Source: Myrica gale
Lineage: Eukaryota; Streptophyta; Magnoliopsida; Fagales; Myricaceae
Length of the DNA stretch: 64,000 nt
Reading direction: 5' to 3'
NCBI GenBank assembly: GCA_963930655.1
Contig: OZ005602.1
Coordinates: 3,727,501 to 3,791,500, forward strand
The position numbers and the translations under genes were made by a program. The notes under the pieces are model-generated. The model was not told the DNA's origin, did no database searches, and saw nothing but the letters and a program-made list of their open reading frames with translations. Below are positions 1-14,847 of the stretch, piece by piece (position 1 is the stretch's first letter; every line of letters begins with the position of its first letter).

Positions 1-205
1 TAAGAAAAAATCGATTTAGTGTCTGTGATATGAAAAACATCGATTTAGCCCATGTAATTTCAGAAAGTGATAAAATCAGTCCCTGATCGAGGATTAATAA
101 GAAACGAAAATAGAATCACAGAGACTAAATCGATGACTTTCATATCACAGGGACTAAATCGATTTGTGCGTATAACACAGGGACCAATTTTGCATTTATC
201 CTTTT
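1..205. repeat. Inverted-repeat (MITE-like) element, left end outside window
   Basis: The block around 10-50 (atcgatttag, then tgtgatatgaaa) reappears as its reverse complement at about 125-163 (tttcatatcacag, then ggactaaatcgat). A further motif, cagggaccaattttgcat, follows. Two inverted arms around a short centre with no coding capacity fit a small non-autonomous DNA element. The left terminus lies at or before base 1, so no target duplication can be read. Confidence 0.5.
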
Positions 206-2273
206 TTTTAATCCTAAAATACTAAAACTTTTCCGTCATTTTTTAGATAGGTGAGTGGTTAGACAATAGATTTTTTACCTTGAAGGCGTAACTGAAGAAG
301 TAATTACAAAGTTAGTAATTATAATCTCAAAACTCAACATCATATCATTAGACAGTGAGTATCCATAGATCATGGGAACACTAACTAATTGGAAACTTGA
401 AGCAAAATCAAAGAATAATAATTATAGACTTTTAGTGACCCAATACCTAAACTAGCTAATCGACAACAAGTTACAAATATAGCAAACCCACTGTCGTCCT
501 ATCGCCACCCACCAATACATATCTACTGTATCATTCAATAGTCCACAAATTTTTTGAGAAGGCTCTTGCAAAATGGCCCACAGGCCACAGCAGTAATGAA
601 CTGCCATTCATAGTGTTGATGGGGGCAGTTGTCTGAGAGTCCTGTGAAAGAGCTGATTACAAGAGTTTATTTGTTATTAACAGAGGAGGAGGCACAGCGA
701 GAAGCTGTGTAGATCATGTGCACGATTTTCAAGTTTGATTTTGAAGATTATATTGGTGATTTAATTGAGAGGTTAAGCCGTGGGTTGTTTAGTCTCTTTG
801 AGATAGGTTGTAACGTAAAGTCCTATCAAATGCGACTAAGTAGGACCAAGTTAGCTTGGCTCGGTTGACATCTCCTTCTTTGTATTCGGGGATCAAATTC
901 CCCCGCCCTCTAATTTGCCTGAAAAAAAATAGGACCAAATTAATTCGAACCAGTGTTGTGGATTTCAATGGCTACCCAAAACCAAAAAAGATTTGCCCAA
1001 AGAGGCTAGTGAGGGGCTGCAATACAATCTCTCTCTGTTTTTTTTGTGGTTGGCCTAAAACGGAAGCTAAAGGACACAGTAAAGGCAATTGCAAACATCA
1101 GTTCAAAAGGTAGATTGCTATAGTAATCTGCTGCAGTAATACAAAGTTAATGAGAAAGATTTAACTTCTGAAGAGGCAGAGGGGAAAGCATAAGAAATTG
1201 ACCCCAAAAGGGACAGAAGTAGCCCAAAATCTAAGCTAAATTATAAAATTATAAATGAAGTCACGGATAGAATAATTCAGGGAAAAAAAGTATTAATTAA
1301 GAGCCGTTGGTGAGGGAAGGTGCGATGAGATAGATCACAAGACCCCATTAGAGTTGTTGGCCGGTCACATGCTCACAGCGATGTCTCATGTGACTCTTCC
1401 AGCAAAGCTGTCGCTGACTCGCTGCCCATTCCGTCCTTCTATGAACACACAACCAAATCTCTCTCTCCCCCTGTTTTTTCTTCTATTAGAAATTATGCCG
1501 GCACAGTTTGACTGTGTAACGAATTGACCAGATCACCCTTCGTCTTAATTAGTCCAACAATTTCCTTCGTGTGAAATTTACCGTTATAACACTTAGGGTG
1601 CGTTCGTGAAAAAAATTTCACAAAATATTTTACTAACTCCTAATAAAATACTACAATATAATCTCTCTCTTTCCTATAAACTGATTTTGAAATTATTTTT
1701 TGTATTTAGTTTTTTTGAAGTGATGGTAGATATTTTTAGTATTGGTAAAATTTTTATTAAAAGTTGTCGGAATTAGTAAAAAATTTGTTAAAAATTATTT
1801 GAATTTATAAAAGTTTATTTAAGTTAATAAAAAGACATTGAAATTGATGAAAAAGTGATTGAGAAATTTTTTTGAAAACCTTTTGAAAACAAATCCAAAC
1901 ATAGTAGTTGAAATGTGTGCGAAAATTTTGAAATTTTAATATTTAATTGTAAAATTATAAATTTTTAAGCCTATATTTAGATGCTAAAATTTTTAATAGT
2001 CACTTTCACACTAAATTTAATACCTTTTTATAAATTCGAATAATTTTTAAAAATTATAATATTTTTTGTAAATTAATAGTCTTTTCATCGATTCCAAGAG
2101 AATTTACATTATTTTTAATATATAAAAGTATAACAAAAAAATTATTTTTTACACATCCAAACACATCTTTTAAAAAGTTATTTTTTTTCTTACCTAACTT
2201 CTGCTCACGGATAGTTTGAAGATGGTGACGGGCCTGACGGCTTTGATCCAAGTCGTAGACATGTAATCTAGAT
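206..2273. other. Gene-free AT-rich stretch
   Basis: No convincing gene was found. An 85-codon open frame at 856-1113 has no recognisable domain. The stretch from about 1597 to 2170 is strongly AT-rich with MITE-like phrases (for example gtgcgttcgtgaaaa near 1598 and acatccaaacacat near 2152), but clear element borders could not be set. Confidence 0.5.
846..925 (+). repeat. Possible tRNA-derived SINE head
   Basis: The string tagcttggctcggttgac (about 852-869) resembles a Pol III A box. About 20 bases on, ggggatcaaattccccc resembles a B box. Plant SINEs open with such a degenerate tRNA-like head. No poly(A) or poly(T) tail or target duplication was found, so this is tentative. Confidence 0.3.
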
Positions 2274-2575
2274 TATGTTCGTTTTGAGTAAAAATGTAGG
2301 ATTTTAGAAAAGTTGTGAATTTTTATGTTGAATAGTGTTTTATTGGTGTTTGTGTAAAACGGAGAGAGAAATAATTTGATGTAATTGTTTAATAAAAAAA
2401 TATTGGAGATATGTGAAAAAGTATAGAGAGAGAAAATTTATGTAGAATAAAAAATTAAAAAATTGTTGGAGATTTTGTAAAATGTATTGGTGTTTTGTAT
2501 TTGAATTCTGAATATGTTCGGTGGTAGATTTGTGAATATACTTAGAATCCTGAAAAAAGTGTGAAAACGAACATA
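2274..2575. mobile_element. MITE, family A, copy 1
   Basis: The element opens with tatgttcgtttt and closes with its exact reverse complement aaaacgaacata, about 300 bp apart. The interior is AT-rich and non-coding with repeated gagagaga phrases. A second, truncated and inverted copy lies at 14630-14847 and matches along most of its length, which confirms a dispersed family. A TA is present at both edges and could be the target duplication. Confidence 0.7.
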
Positions 2576-2952
2576 TCCCCAGAGTCACAAAGGGATGCTG
2601 CCATTGTTAACATTTTCATTTGTTGTTTTTTTCCTCACTTTTTAAAGGCATTACTTAATTTTAATTTTTTTTAAAAAAAAATCATTTTTTGGCCCAAAAA
2701 CTACGATGCCATATCATTTTAAGATCAAAATTTTCGATTTTTGTCGTATTAAGGCCCTCAAATTATCAAATTAAGACATTAAGATTATACTAAGTATAAT
2801 TATTTGTTGTTCATTTTAAATGTATGATCTGATAAAAAACAAATAGATGAATTTTAATAGCTTAGAAGTACAATATGACAAGTGATAATTTCTACCCAAA
2901 AAAACATGACCAAAAATTGAAAATTTGCCCTTACATTTTTTGCTGGCCCTGA
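2576..2952. other. Gene-free spacer
   Basis: A/T-rich sequence with homopolymer runs. No gene, RNA or defined repeat border is visible. Confidence 0.5.
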
Positions 2953-3100
2953 GGTTGTGTTTGCGTGTTAAAATTTTAGGGTATTGAATTTGGTGAAAAA
3001 AGTGAAAAGCTGAGTGATTTTTAATATTTATTACAATAAAAAGTAATTTTTTATTGTGTTAAAATTTTAAAGAGTGTAAATTTTTGTTAACAAACGCTGC
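2953..3100. mobile_element. MITE, family C, abutted by the hAT insertion
   Basis: It starts gtgtttgcgtgttaaaatttt and ends with the imperfect inverted counterpart taaaattttaaagagtg, then ttgttaacaaacgctgcc. Similar elements lie at about 22840-22985 (inverted) and 35541-35785. The last bases of this copy (aacgctgc) are the target site of the hAT element at 3101 and recur after it at 7516-7523. The MITE is therefore older than the hAT. Confidence 0.55.
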
Positions 3101-3300
3101 CAAGGGCGGACCCAGGCCCGGGCGAACCTGGGCGGCCGCCCGGGGTCCGCCCCTGAAAAAAAAATTCATATATATATATATATATATATATTTTAAATAA
3201 GTTGGCCTGGGCCGCCCTGGTTGGCCCAGGCCAACATAAGCCTAGCCTGGTAGTTTGAAATGCGGACTGGGCCTGATCCTCAGGCCCAGGCCGCATTTTA

Positions 3301-3359
3301 TTTTGGTTTAAAACACAGGGGGGAAACGACGTCGTTTCCCCCTGTGTTTTGAACCAAAA
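3301..3359. repeat. Near-perfect 59-bp palindrome inside the hAT
   Basis: A 30-base left arm (3301-3330) is followed with no spacer by a 29-base right arm (3331-3359) that is its reverse complement, apart from one T/C difference and one extra G in a G run. The centre is gacgtc. It lies between the GC-rich subterminal zone and the leader-like region of the element. Confidence 0.9.
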
Positions 3360-4869
3360 AAAAACCCCTTCCCCTGCGAATTCTTCGTTCCCTTCTCCCC
3401 TCTCAGCCCTCGTTCTTCCCTCTCAGCCCTCAAACTCTCTCTCTTCACTCTACAGCCTTCAGCTCACCGCCGGCGGCCGGCGCCTTCGGTCTCTCGAGGT
3501 AAATGTGTTTGTGTTTTCTTTTTCTTTCTTTTTTTTTTTTGTTTATTTTTCTGGGGTAATGGATAGAAAACAGGATCAGGTGCTAGCTGAGATTCTCATG
3601 CCCTAGCTGAGATTCTTATGCGCAAGAATGAAGTCTTTTACAACCCGTCCCAGGTGCTAAAATCGTCAATTTTTGTGGTTTTGTATTGTGTGATGAGATT
3701 TTAGGAGGAATTTTCTATGGGTTTGGTTTATCGGCTGGGATTCTTGCCGGGGACTGCGAGGTCATGGTTAGGTCTTGAAGCGCTGTGTTTGGTTGCTGAA
3801 AAAACTATATTATTGGAAAAAAATGGCTGAGACTATTTTTAGATCAAAGAACCCCTGTCAAACTTCCATTATTAATTCTTTGATGGGGTTTTGGAGTTGA
3901 ACCCTTTGGCGTGGTAGAATCGGAATTGAAGCCCAATTGATTATTTACTGAGGTCTCGACTATTTTTTCTTAGGCAAAGAGAACCTTTTTATTTGTAAAA
4001 ACTGTTCTAAAACTATGCAGAATTAAGTCTGTCACATAATCTATGGGCATCCATTGCCTTGTTACATTCTATTAGAAATGAATCAACAATATGTTTAGGT
4101 GACCTTTTTTTGAGCTTTGTTGAAGTTAATATGGTGAACGGGGCTAGTTCATATTAGTGATCCGAAGTGAATGCTACGTCAGATATGGCTTTTAGGTATG
4201 TTTAGCAAGATAAAATTAGACAATTTCAACTGCCCTAGCTACATCATGTTGGTACTAATCAAAGTCTTATTAACATAGCCTTCTTTTGTGGTTCTGCTTA
4301 AGGATAATAATTTTTGAATTGTGAAATCTTTAATGTTCTTGATCTTTCTCAGTGTTACCACTGAATATACATTAGGAATTGATAGACTTAATGTAATAGA
4401 TACAATATATCAGAAATTGTTAACTTATTGTTCTCTATGTGGATTTGTGTAGTGAAGATCAAAATCCATTGTTGGAAGCACATTTGAACTTTGCCAATAT
4501 ACTTGCTTATTTGCTGGAAGGACATTTGCGGTAGGTAATCTCCTTTCTTTAAAATTTTTTTTCATTTCTTGCTTAACTCTAGTTTGGATTGTGAAGGAAA
4601 CCGGAGGAAGAGATTCTATTTGTGTAGTAGTTTTTAGGTTGGATTGTGATGCTGTTGAGCCTAGGACAACCTTAGTTGAACCCAATCTTGTTTGCTATTA
4701 TTCTTAATTGTTCAAATGTTGATATTTGGTGCCATCACTATTTTATTATTGAAATATCTTATTTGTCATGGAATTTTAACATTGAATTAGTATGATTGAG
4801 AATTGTATGATTAATTTGGATAAATTGATGAGTTTGAGAAATTTCTTTGAATTTTGTTTTGTTTAGATA

Positions 4870-7356
4870 ATGGAAATGTTTTATCCAAGAAAGCTACACA
4901 GCGTTGAGTCATCTACTCCTAACGTGGCTACTAGTTCTGAAATGGAAACTAGTTTGAAAAGACCCTGCATTGAGTTTAGTCCGGATGATATTATTGCTGA
5001 TCCAGGGTTACGTAAACCCATCGAAGAATATGATGTTGGGATTAAGGATCAAGTTCGTAGGGAATACTTAATTAAAGGTCCTTGTCAACCACGTGGCCAC
5101 AATTTTCCTAAGAATAAATATGAGAAAGATAAAAGGGGTTTTAAGGAGTTATGGTTTAAAGATTATCCATGGTTGGAATATAGTGTATCGAAGGATGCCG
5201 CGTATTGTTTGTGGTGTTATTTGTTTCAGCGACCTAGAGGGGAAAGGTCTGGGGGAGGTGTGTTTACTTCTGTGGGATTTAGCAACTGGAAAAATGCAGT
5301 CCAGGTTTTTGGTGAGCATGTTGGTGCACATGATAGTGCTCACAATGAAGCTAGAATGCAATGTGAAGCATTCGACAATCAGCGACAAAGTGTGACGCAC
5401 AAGTTATCCGCACATGGGCATGGTATAGAGAATGCTTCTCGCGTTCGCTTAACAGCGATTTTAGATTGCATTCGGTTTCTTTTGGTGCAAGGATTGACTT
5501 TTCGTGGTCATGACGAGTCCGATGGTTCATTGAGAAAAGACAATTTTCTTGAACTTTTGGAATGGTATGGTAAACGTGATGAAAAAGTTGCTAAGACAAT
5601 TAATAGTAATGCTTATGGAAACAATCAAATGACTTCTCCAAAAACTCAGAAGGAATTGGTGAATGCTTGTGCAGCGGAGACCACACTTGCCATTAGTAAA
5701 GATATTGGGGATAGTTTTTTTTCTATTTTGGTTGATGAGTCTTGTGATAATTCAGTGAAAGAGCAAATGACAGTGGTTTTGAGATATGTGAACAGACATG
5801 GACATGTGATTGAAAGGTTTCTTGGTGTGGAACATGTTCCTGATACTTGCTCCCAGTCTTTGAAAGATGCTATACACAAATTGTTTGCAAGACATGAGTT
5901 GTCGATTTCCAAATTGAGAGGTCAAGGGTATGATGGGGCCTCAAACATGCGAGGCGAGTTCAATGGGTTGAAGTCGCTCATTTTGAGGGATAATCCTTCC
6001 GCTACCTATATTCATTGTTTTGCTCACCAACTTCAATTGACAGTTGTGACTATTGCAAAGAATAATTTTCAAATTGAGGATTTTTTTTAATTACACTTCT
6101 TTGATTGTGACTATGGTCGGAGCTTCTTGTAAAAGGAAAGATAATCTTCCGCAAAGTCAACATGAGAAGATAGTGGAGAGGTTGGAAAATTGAGAGATTT
6201 CTAGTGAAAAGGGTAAAAATCAAGAAACTAGTCTCGCACGACCAGGTGATAGTCGTTGATTACTATATCTCGTTTCAATACTTTAGACCATTTAGTCTTT
6301 CTTTTTTTATTTATTGGTTTTTAATTCCCATAACATTGTAGGTGATACTTGTTGGGGTTCATACTACATCACAATACTGCGTCTCTTCACTATGTGGTCA
6401 GCAGTGTTGGACGTTCTTGAAAACATAAATGAGGATGGTACTTGCCCAGAACAAAGAGTCATGGCTGGAAGCTTGATGGATAAGATGCAAAGTTATGAAT
6501 ATGCATTCACTATGCATTTGTTGAAGAAAATAATGGGAATTACAAATGATTTGTCACAGGCCTTACAGCGAAAGGATCAAGATATTGTTAATGCTATGAG
6601 TTTGGTTGGAGTTGTGAAGGAACGGTTGCAAGAGTTGAGGGAGGATGGGATAAATTTTTGGAAGAAGTCAAAACATTTTGTCTAAATAATTTTATCAATG
6701 TGCCCAATATGGAAGACATTATACCAACTTGCGGTCGTTCGAGGCGTGGAGGGCAGACGATTACTTATTTGCATTATTTTCGTGTGAAAGTCTTTTGTTA
6801 GGTTATTGATTTGATTGCTCAGGAGATGAATAATCGTTTCACAGAAACAAGTATGTAGTTACTTCTTTGCATAGCATGTCTTGATCCAAGGGACTCATTC
6901 TCAGCATTTGATCTTGATAGATTATGTCGTCTTGCTGAATTTTACCCTGAAGATTTCTCAACAATTGATTGCGTGGTACTTAGAGATCAACTTGACACCT
7001 ACATTAGAGATGTTAGAAGAACTAATGCTTTCTCTGGGCTTAAAGATATTGGAGCTCTTGCTGTGAAGATGGTTGAGACCAGAAAGAATATTTTGTATCC
7101 ATTGGTTTATCTTCTTATTACGTTGGCATTGGTCTTACCGGTTACGACTGCAAACGTTGAGAGAGTGTTTTCTGCGATTAAAATTATCAAGACTGATTTG
7201 CGTAATAGGATAGAAGATGATTGGATGAATGATTGCATGGTTGTGTACATCGAGCGGGAAATTTTTGAAACTATTGAGAACGAAGTCATTTTGCAACGTT
7301 TTCAGAAGATGCACAACCGTAGAATCCAATTACCCCCTCTCAGTCGTATTACATAG
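4870..7356 (+). pseudogene. hAT transposase (TTF-type zinc finger / ZMYM1-like), broken
   Basis: The first frame (4870-6090, 406 codons) has an N-terminal TTF-type zinc-finger-like domain (about residues 85-170, with WFKDYPWLEYS and AYCLWCYLF). A DUF4371-like transposase core follows, including FSILVDESCDN with its likely catalytic Asp, and YIHCFAHQLQL. The frame is lost in a T run near 6083; homology continues in another frame to an in-frame stop near 6193. A probable intron (about 6245-6341, gtgatag to cattgtag) joins to GDTCWGS, which matches the GDTRWGS motif of the family. Conserved sequence then runs to about 6665. After further shifts the C-terminal hAT dimerisation domain (6973-7356) is readable, with LALVLPVTTANVERVFSAIK. 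At least three disabling changes are visible. Confidence 0.85.
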
Positions 7357-7523
7357 TACGTTATGTGTAATTCAATATTTTTAATGTTTTTAGTCTTTAA
7401 TGTTTTGATATTGTAACTCTAAGAAAATTTTTTACATTACGTATGAAAAAAAAATTTTAGTCATTTTGCTTTAAAAGTTCGTCCGGATTGGTTTTCATTC
7501 CTGATTCCGCCACTGAACGCTGC

Positions 7524-7924
7524 CGTAGTTTATGAGAAAGAAACAGCTGCCAATCAGTTTATATTTTTATATGAGATTTATTACGTCATATGTAGGTAAG
7601 GTTTGAAATTCTTAACCTAGAATAACGTCTATTTCCAATTGATAGCCAAGAAGTGGTCGCTTTCCTAAACACAATAGTCGTAGACTGGGTCTAGGAGCGG
7701 AGGAGCCAGCGCTGAGGACAATCTTGTCAATAAACACAAGGTCTTTTCCGTCTACAAAACAAAACCCCCCACATTTCAAAAAACAAATCCACATTTCTTA
7801 CCGTAAATAAACTCGATCTACACCGTACGTTCTTCGAAATCTAACGGCATCGAATGCCACAAACAAAATAAGAGGGAAATAACGCTGGCCCTCCGATTCC
7901 CCCAGCCTTGCCCTCTGGCTTCAT
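7524..7924. other. Spacer and distal tubulin promoter
   Basis: No gene is seen. The segment joins the hAT right flank to the beta-tubulin core promoter. A 60-codon reverse frame at 7612-7794 has no recognisable content. Confidence 0.5.
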
Positions 7925-7931
7925 TATATAG
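7925..7931 (+). promoter_or_regulatory. TATA box of the beta-tubulin gene
   Basis: tatatag in attatatagtcccac, about 520 bp upstream of the ATG. A pyrimidine-rich leader starting around 7950 follows, interrupted by a leader intron. Confidence 0.6.
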
Positions 7932-8083
7932 TCCCACATTTCCAAAACTCGTTCCCTGTACCCCAAACACACACTCTCTGCTGAACCACCGACCGGGACA
8001 AGCTCGTGCTCGATCGCCGGAACTTCACCGGGGTCTGTTAGAATTCATCACGTTCCCACTTCTGGTCGCTGGAGCATTCCTTG

Positions 8084-8437
8084 GTAAGTGCAGGTTGTCG
8101 GATCTGACCTATGTTTTTGTTCTTTGGTTGGTCAGTAAACTAAGAAAAGAAGGAGAAACGAAGCAAATTTTGAATCTAAGCATGGTACATCTTCTGTTTT
8201 TTTCTTGCTCAGTGATGGAGTATTTTAATTTTTGTTATCATATTTGGTTATCTGAACTGTCTTTTTGCCGCCATAATTTTCTTTCTGTTTGGGTGCTGAT
8301 AAAAGGAGGAATGAAATAAAACTTTATGTTGGTGTTTACTTGCTTTCCTGCATCTTTTAACGAACCAAGCAGAGCATTAGCGTTTTCTCTAAATTTGACT
8401 TCTTTTTTTGCTGCTTGATTGTTTTGCTTCTCAACAG
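8084..8437 (+). other. 5'-UTR (leader) intron of beta-tubulin
   Basis: A strong donor ttg/gtaagtg at 8083/8084 pairs with a pyrimidine-rich acceptor ttttgcttctcaacag ending at 8437, seven bases before the ATG at 8445. Leader introns are known in several plant tubulin genes, where they can raise expression. Here the intron itself is inferred from splice signals only. Confidence 0.65.
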
Positions 8438-8444
8438 ATAAAAT

Positions 8445-11363
<2,919 letters not shown>

Positions 11364-11661
11364 GAAGATGGGGAGGGAGATTTGAAAGCTTTTTCTTTTA
11401 ACTACTGCATTATGATAAATTGGTGCCTAAAAATCTACTAGCTGTTAATCATGAGACCATTTTCTATGTTTTTTTTGGGTACCCTTAATAGGAGGTCGGG
11501 AGTTAGTTGTGTATGTTTGATATCTGGCTTTGCTTCTCTATCCAATTTTATCATGAGATTATGCAAAATATTTTCCTATGCATGACTATGTTAAATTGGA
11601 TAGAGTGCGTCCTGATAATTGCGTTGTGATGACTTTTTAAGAAAATTTCAAAATTTTATGT

Positions 11662-11880
11662 GATGTTCGGTTACCACTTGTTTTTAGGATTTGCATCTTA
11701 CTTTTATATTTACAATCCAAACATTACAAAACATGCGTATTCTAATACAACATTTTATTATATTTTTTACAAATATCAATTCATTTTAACAATTTCTGCA
11801 TGTAATATAATACAACTTTAACATCACCTGTTTATTTACAATTTTATCAGAATCTTACAAATTTCTTCCAAATGAACATC
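11662..11880. mobile_element. MITE, family B, copy 1
   Basis: The element runs from gatgttcggtt to aaatgaacatc, imperfect inverted ends. Its interior (acttttatatttacaatc, then aaacatta) matches the copy at 13576-13795 over most of its length. Confidence 0.6.
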
Positions 11881-13089
11881 CCCTTAGAAACTTTCTATCA
11901 TGAATATTTCATGAAAAGTAAGCTGTTGTGTAATTTGGAAAATCATGCAATTCTTATTTTTAGGCTACTATATTTTTTTTCATGGCTTGTAACTATTTAA
12001 TGGCACATAATTCTAAGGCAAACAAGTAGATACATGTTCATAGATTCTTACTTATTGGAGTTCTGTGTCATTGTTAATGAACAAGAGCAGAGAGCAGGAT
12101 TGGTGAGTTCCTAATAACATGGCACAAAACCAGAGATTGAAGTTGAACTAAGCATACTTTTGTTATGTTTGATAGCAATGGGATATTGGAGTAAACCAAA
12201 ATTCATTTCCCACTAGTTTTAATATTTTTATTTTATAAAATAAATAGATATTCAAAATACACAAACAAACTGTCATACATATGCATTGATAAGTGGAAGG
12301 ACACTGCTGTCAATCCCTTTTATTATATATGTTTAAGATATTTTGAAAAATGAAAAGTTTTTTTTTTAAAAAAAAAGAGGAATATGGTATCTCAATTTTT
12401 TTTACATAATCCTTATTTGTGAGTTAAAAATAATTAAATTGCATTATTCTCCATTAATCAAAGACAATTTCTCAATGTCTATAGAGAATATTAAATTCAG
12501 TCTCTCCAAATCTGCAAAGGATAATCAATTATAGAGCTTAGATACAAACCAATATGTGGAGGAAAACAAATACATGGAGCAAAGATCATTCCTTCAACAG
12601 GAAACAAAGCAATAAGCAAGCTTGAAGAACTTGGCCTCCCATTGCCAATTGTGTAAACAAAGCAAGAAGAAAGCTTTCAAGAAGAAAGCTTGAAGAGCTT
12701 GAAGAACTTGGCCTCCTCTGTTTTGGATTACATAACTTCTATTTGTTCTTTTTTTGTTAAGTTTTTTGCTTTTTATGTGAAGATCCACAGTTTTTATTCC
12801 AAATTATGACATGAAAAATCCACACGGCCATATTTAATGCAATAATTTCCTTTTATCTTTTTTTTGAAAAGGACATATTGAATATTTCCATTTGAAAATC
12901 TGAACAATTGCGACTTTTTATTTTTATTTTTAAGAGTTTGAGAGCAGCAAATACTCGATAAAAATTGGGAAATCCACTCCGTATTGCTTCACTAGTTAGG
13001 GCAAAAGTTCGTGTGAATGAGACGCACAGTCCAAACTTGATTCTCCTTGAAAATAAAATCAATGATTAATTAAGTGGGTACCATAAACT

Positions 13090-13345
13090 GTTGCCTATGT
13101 TAAAATAAAATAAAAGAGAGAAGAATGATTTAGACTAAGAGAGATAAGTGAGACACAAGATTTAAGTGGTTCAGTCTATAGACCTACATCCACTGTGAGA
13201 AGGCTCAAATGGGCAGATGTGTGTACTCACTGGTGTGTCTTTGAGAGATTATATAAAGACTTATTTATAAGCATTTGATTACAATAACCCACATTATTTT
13301 AGCAACGTGGGACTCTAATAAACTCTAATAGCCTACTTGAGATTT
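13090..13345. repeat. Possible LTR-type remnant
   Basis: Phrases such as gtgagacacaagattt, then aagtggttcagtc and gacctacatccactgtgag, resemble sequence common in plant LTRs and related small elements. No partner copy or flanking duplication was found here. Treated as an old, incomplete remnant. Confidence 0.25.
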
Positions 13346-13575
13346 ATTTGTGTACAGGTTCTCCTTGTTATAAAAAATAAATAAATACCCGTGTGGGAAA
13401 AATTGAAAGATGAACAATAGAGTTTCTGTCGATTCCTTGTTGTGTATTTAGTAATTGCTCTTTTTTTTTGTTTATGTTTAATTCCAAATCAAACTTCTTA
13501 AATAAATCGCTTTCATCATTATCTGCGAGTCATCAGATCATAGTACGAAAAAAGAAAAACGACCAAAACACTGGC

Positions 13576-13795
13576 TATGTTCGTTTCCACCAAATTTTTA
13601 AATTTACATCATACTTTTATATTTACAATCTAAACATCACGAAAACACGTATTCTAATACAACACTTTATTACTTTTTTTTACAAATAATCAATCTCTTT
13701 TAACAATTTTTATATTTATACCTATATAATTTTAAAATATTTAAATATTCATAATTTTATCAAAATATTACAATTTTTTTTTCCAAACCAACGTA
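13576..13795. mobile_element. MITE, family B, copy 2
   Basis: Same orientation as the copy at 11662-11880, with shared phrases tacttttatatttacaatc and cgtattctaatacaacac. Ends are tatgttcgtttcc and ccaaaccaacgta. Confidence 0.6.
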
Positions 13796-14629
13796 CCAAT
13801 GACTCCTGCAAAAGTTATTGCTTTCATATTGGATTTTTTTTATTGCTTTCATGGAAAAAAACACACACATGGATAAGGTGGAAGATGAGTGTTTTAATAT
13901 TCCTAGTTATTGCTGTTATGGTGTTTGTTATATTCATAATCTAATTTTATAACCAAGCGGGTCTCCCGAGGAATCAGATAGTCATGTGCTGCGTCTCGCA
14001 GTCGCTGTACCAATGACCATTGACTGCCGGTTTTTTATTTGTTGGAAAAATTACATTGTGTCAACAAATTTCGGTTCCTGTTCTTATTTTGGTATGGACG
14101 GGAATGCAACATTGTTTGTCTGTGGAAATTTGGGTGAATAATATTAGGGTATTGAGATGCTAAAAAAATAAAAATATTTTGTGAATGGATGAAAAAGTGA
14201 GGAAAGAAAATATGAATAAATATAATAATAATAAAAAATTATTTAATATAAACAAAATTATTAATTTATAATTGTTTATAATATGCTCGAAAATGTTGGG
14301 CATCGAGAAACAAAAGCTACTCAACTTTCAATTTTTTTTTGTTGCAATTTTTAGGGTCCAAATTGTTAATTTATGTATTTTGGGTCAGAGTTTTAGTTAA
14401 TTTTTTTGTTATTCATTATAAATGAAAAATGAAAAAAATAACAACATTTTAAGATTTTGGATATGGAAAAACAAAATTCATTCTCCATCCTCCATAATTT
14501 ATGACTTATCACATGTTTTGTCTTCAATGACATGTTTAAGATATCCTCAAGTTTTCCATCTATATAAAATACAAACATACTTTTTTTAAAAAAATAATCA
14601 AACTCGAGGTTCTATTAATTCTAGGTCAA

Positions 14630-14847
14630 GTTCGTTTTCTACATTTTTTCAGGATTTAAATACATTCACAAAACTACCCCCGAACATATTCAGAATTCAA
14701 ACACAAACACCAATGCATTTTACATAATCTCCAACAATTTTTTACTTTTTTATTCAACATAAATTTTCTCTCTCTATATTTTTCACATATTTTTTTATTA
14801 AACAATTATATCAAATCATTTCTCTCTCAACTTTATACAAACACCAA
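14630..14847. mobile_element. MITE, family A, copy 2 (inverted, truncated)
   Basis: This is the reverse complement of the 2274-2575 element for about 218 bp, starting gttcgttttctacattttttcagg and including ccgaacatattcagaattc. The far end is missing. Confidence 0.65.

Larger units (their letters stand above)
3101..7515 (+). mobile_element. hAT transposon, full-length but decayed (4415 bp)
   Basis: Both ends are visible. The left end is caagggcgga and the right end tccgccactg, the imperfect inverted repeats typical of plant hAT elements. The 8-bp sequence AACGCTGC sits directly outside on both sides (3093-3100 and 7516-7523), the length hAT transposases generate. Inside are a GC-rich subterminal zone (3112-3300), a long palindrome (3301-3359), a pyrimidine-rich leader-like zone (3360-3500) and transposase sequence on the plus strand (4870-7356). 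The transposase frame is interrupted several times, so this copy is unlikely to move by itself. The related non-autonomous element at 44927-46479 shares end sequence and subterminal layout. Confidence 0.9.

Noticed and set aside
856-1113. 85-codon frame with several cysteines
   Set aside because: The cysteine spacing fits no zinc-finger or peptide family I know, and the region looks like SINE-type and AT-rich repeat.
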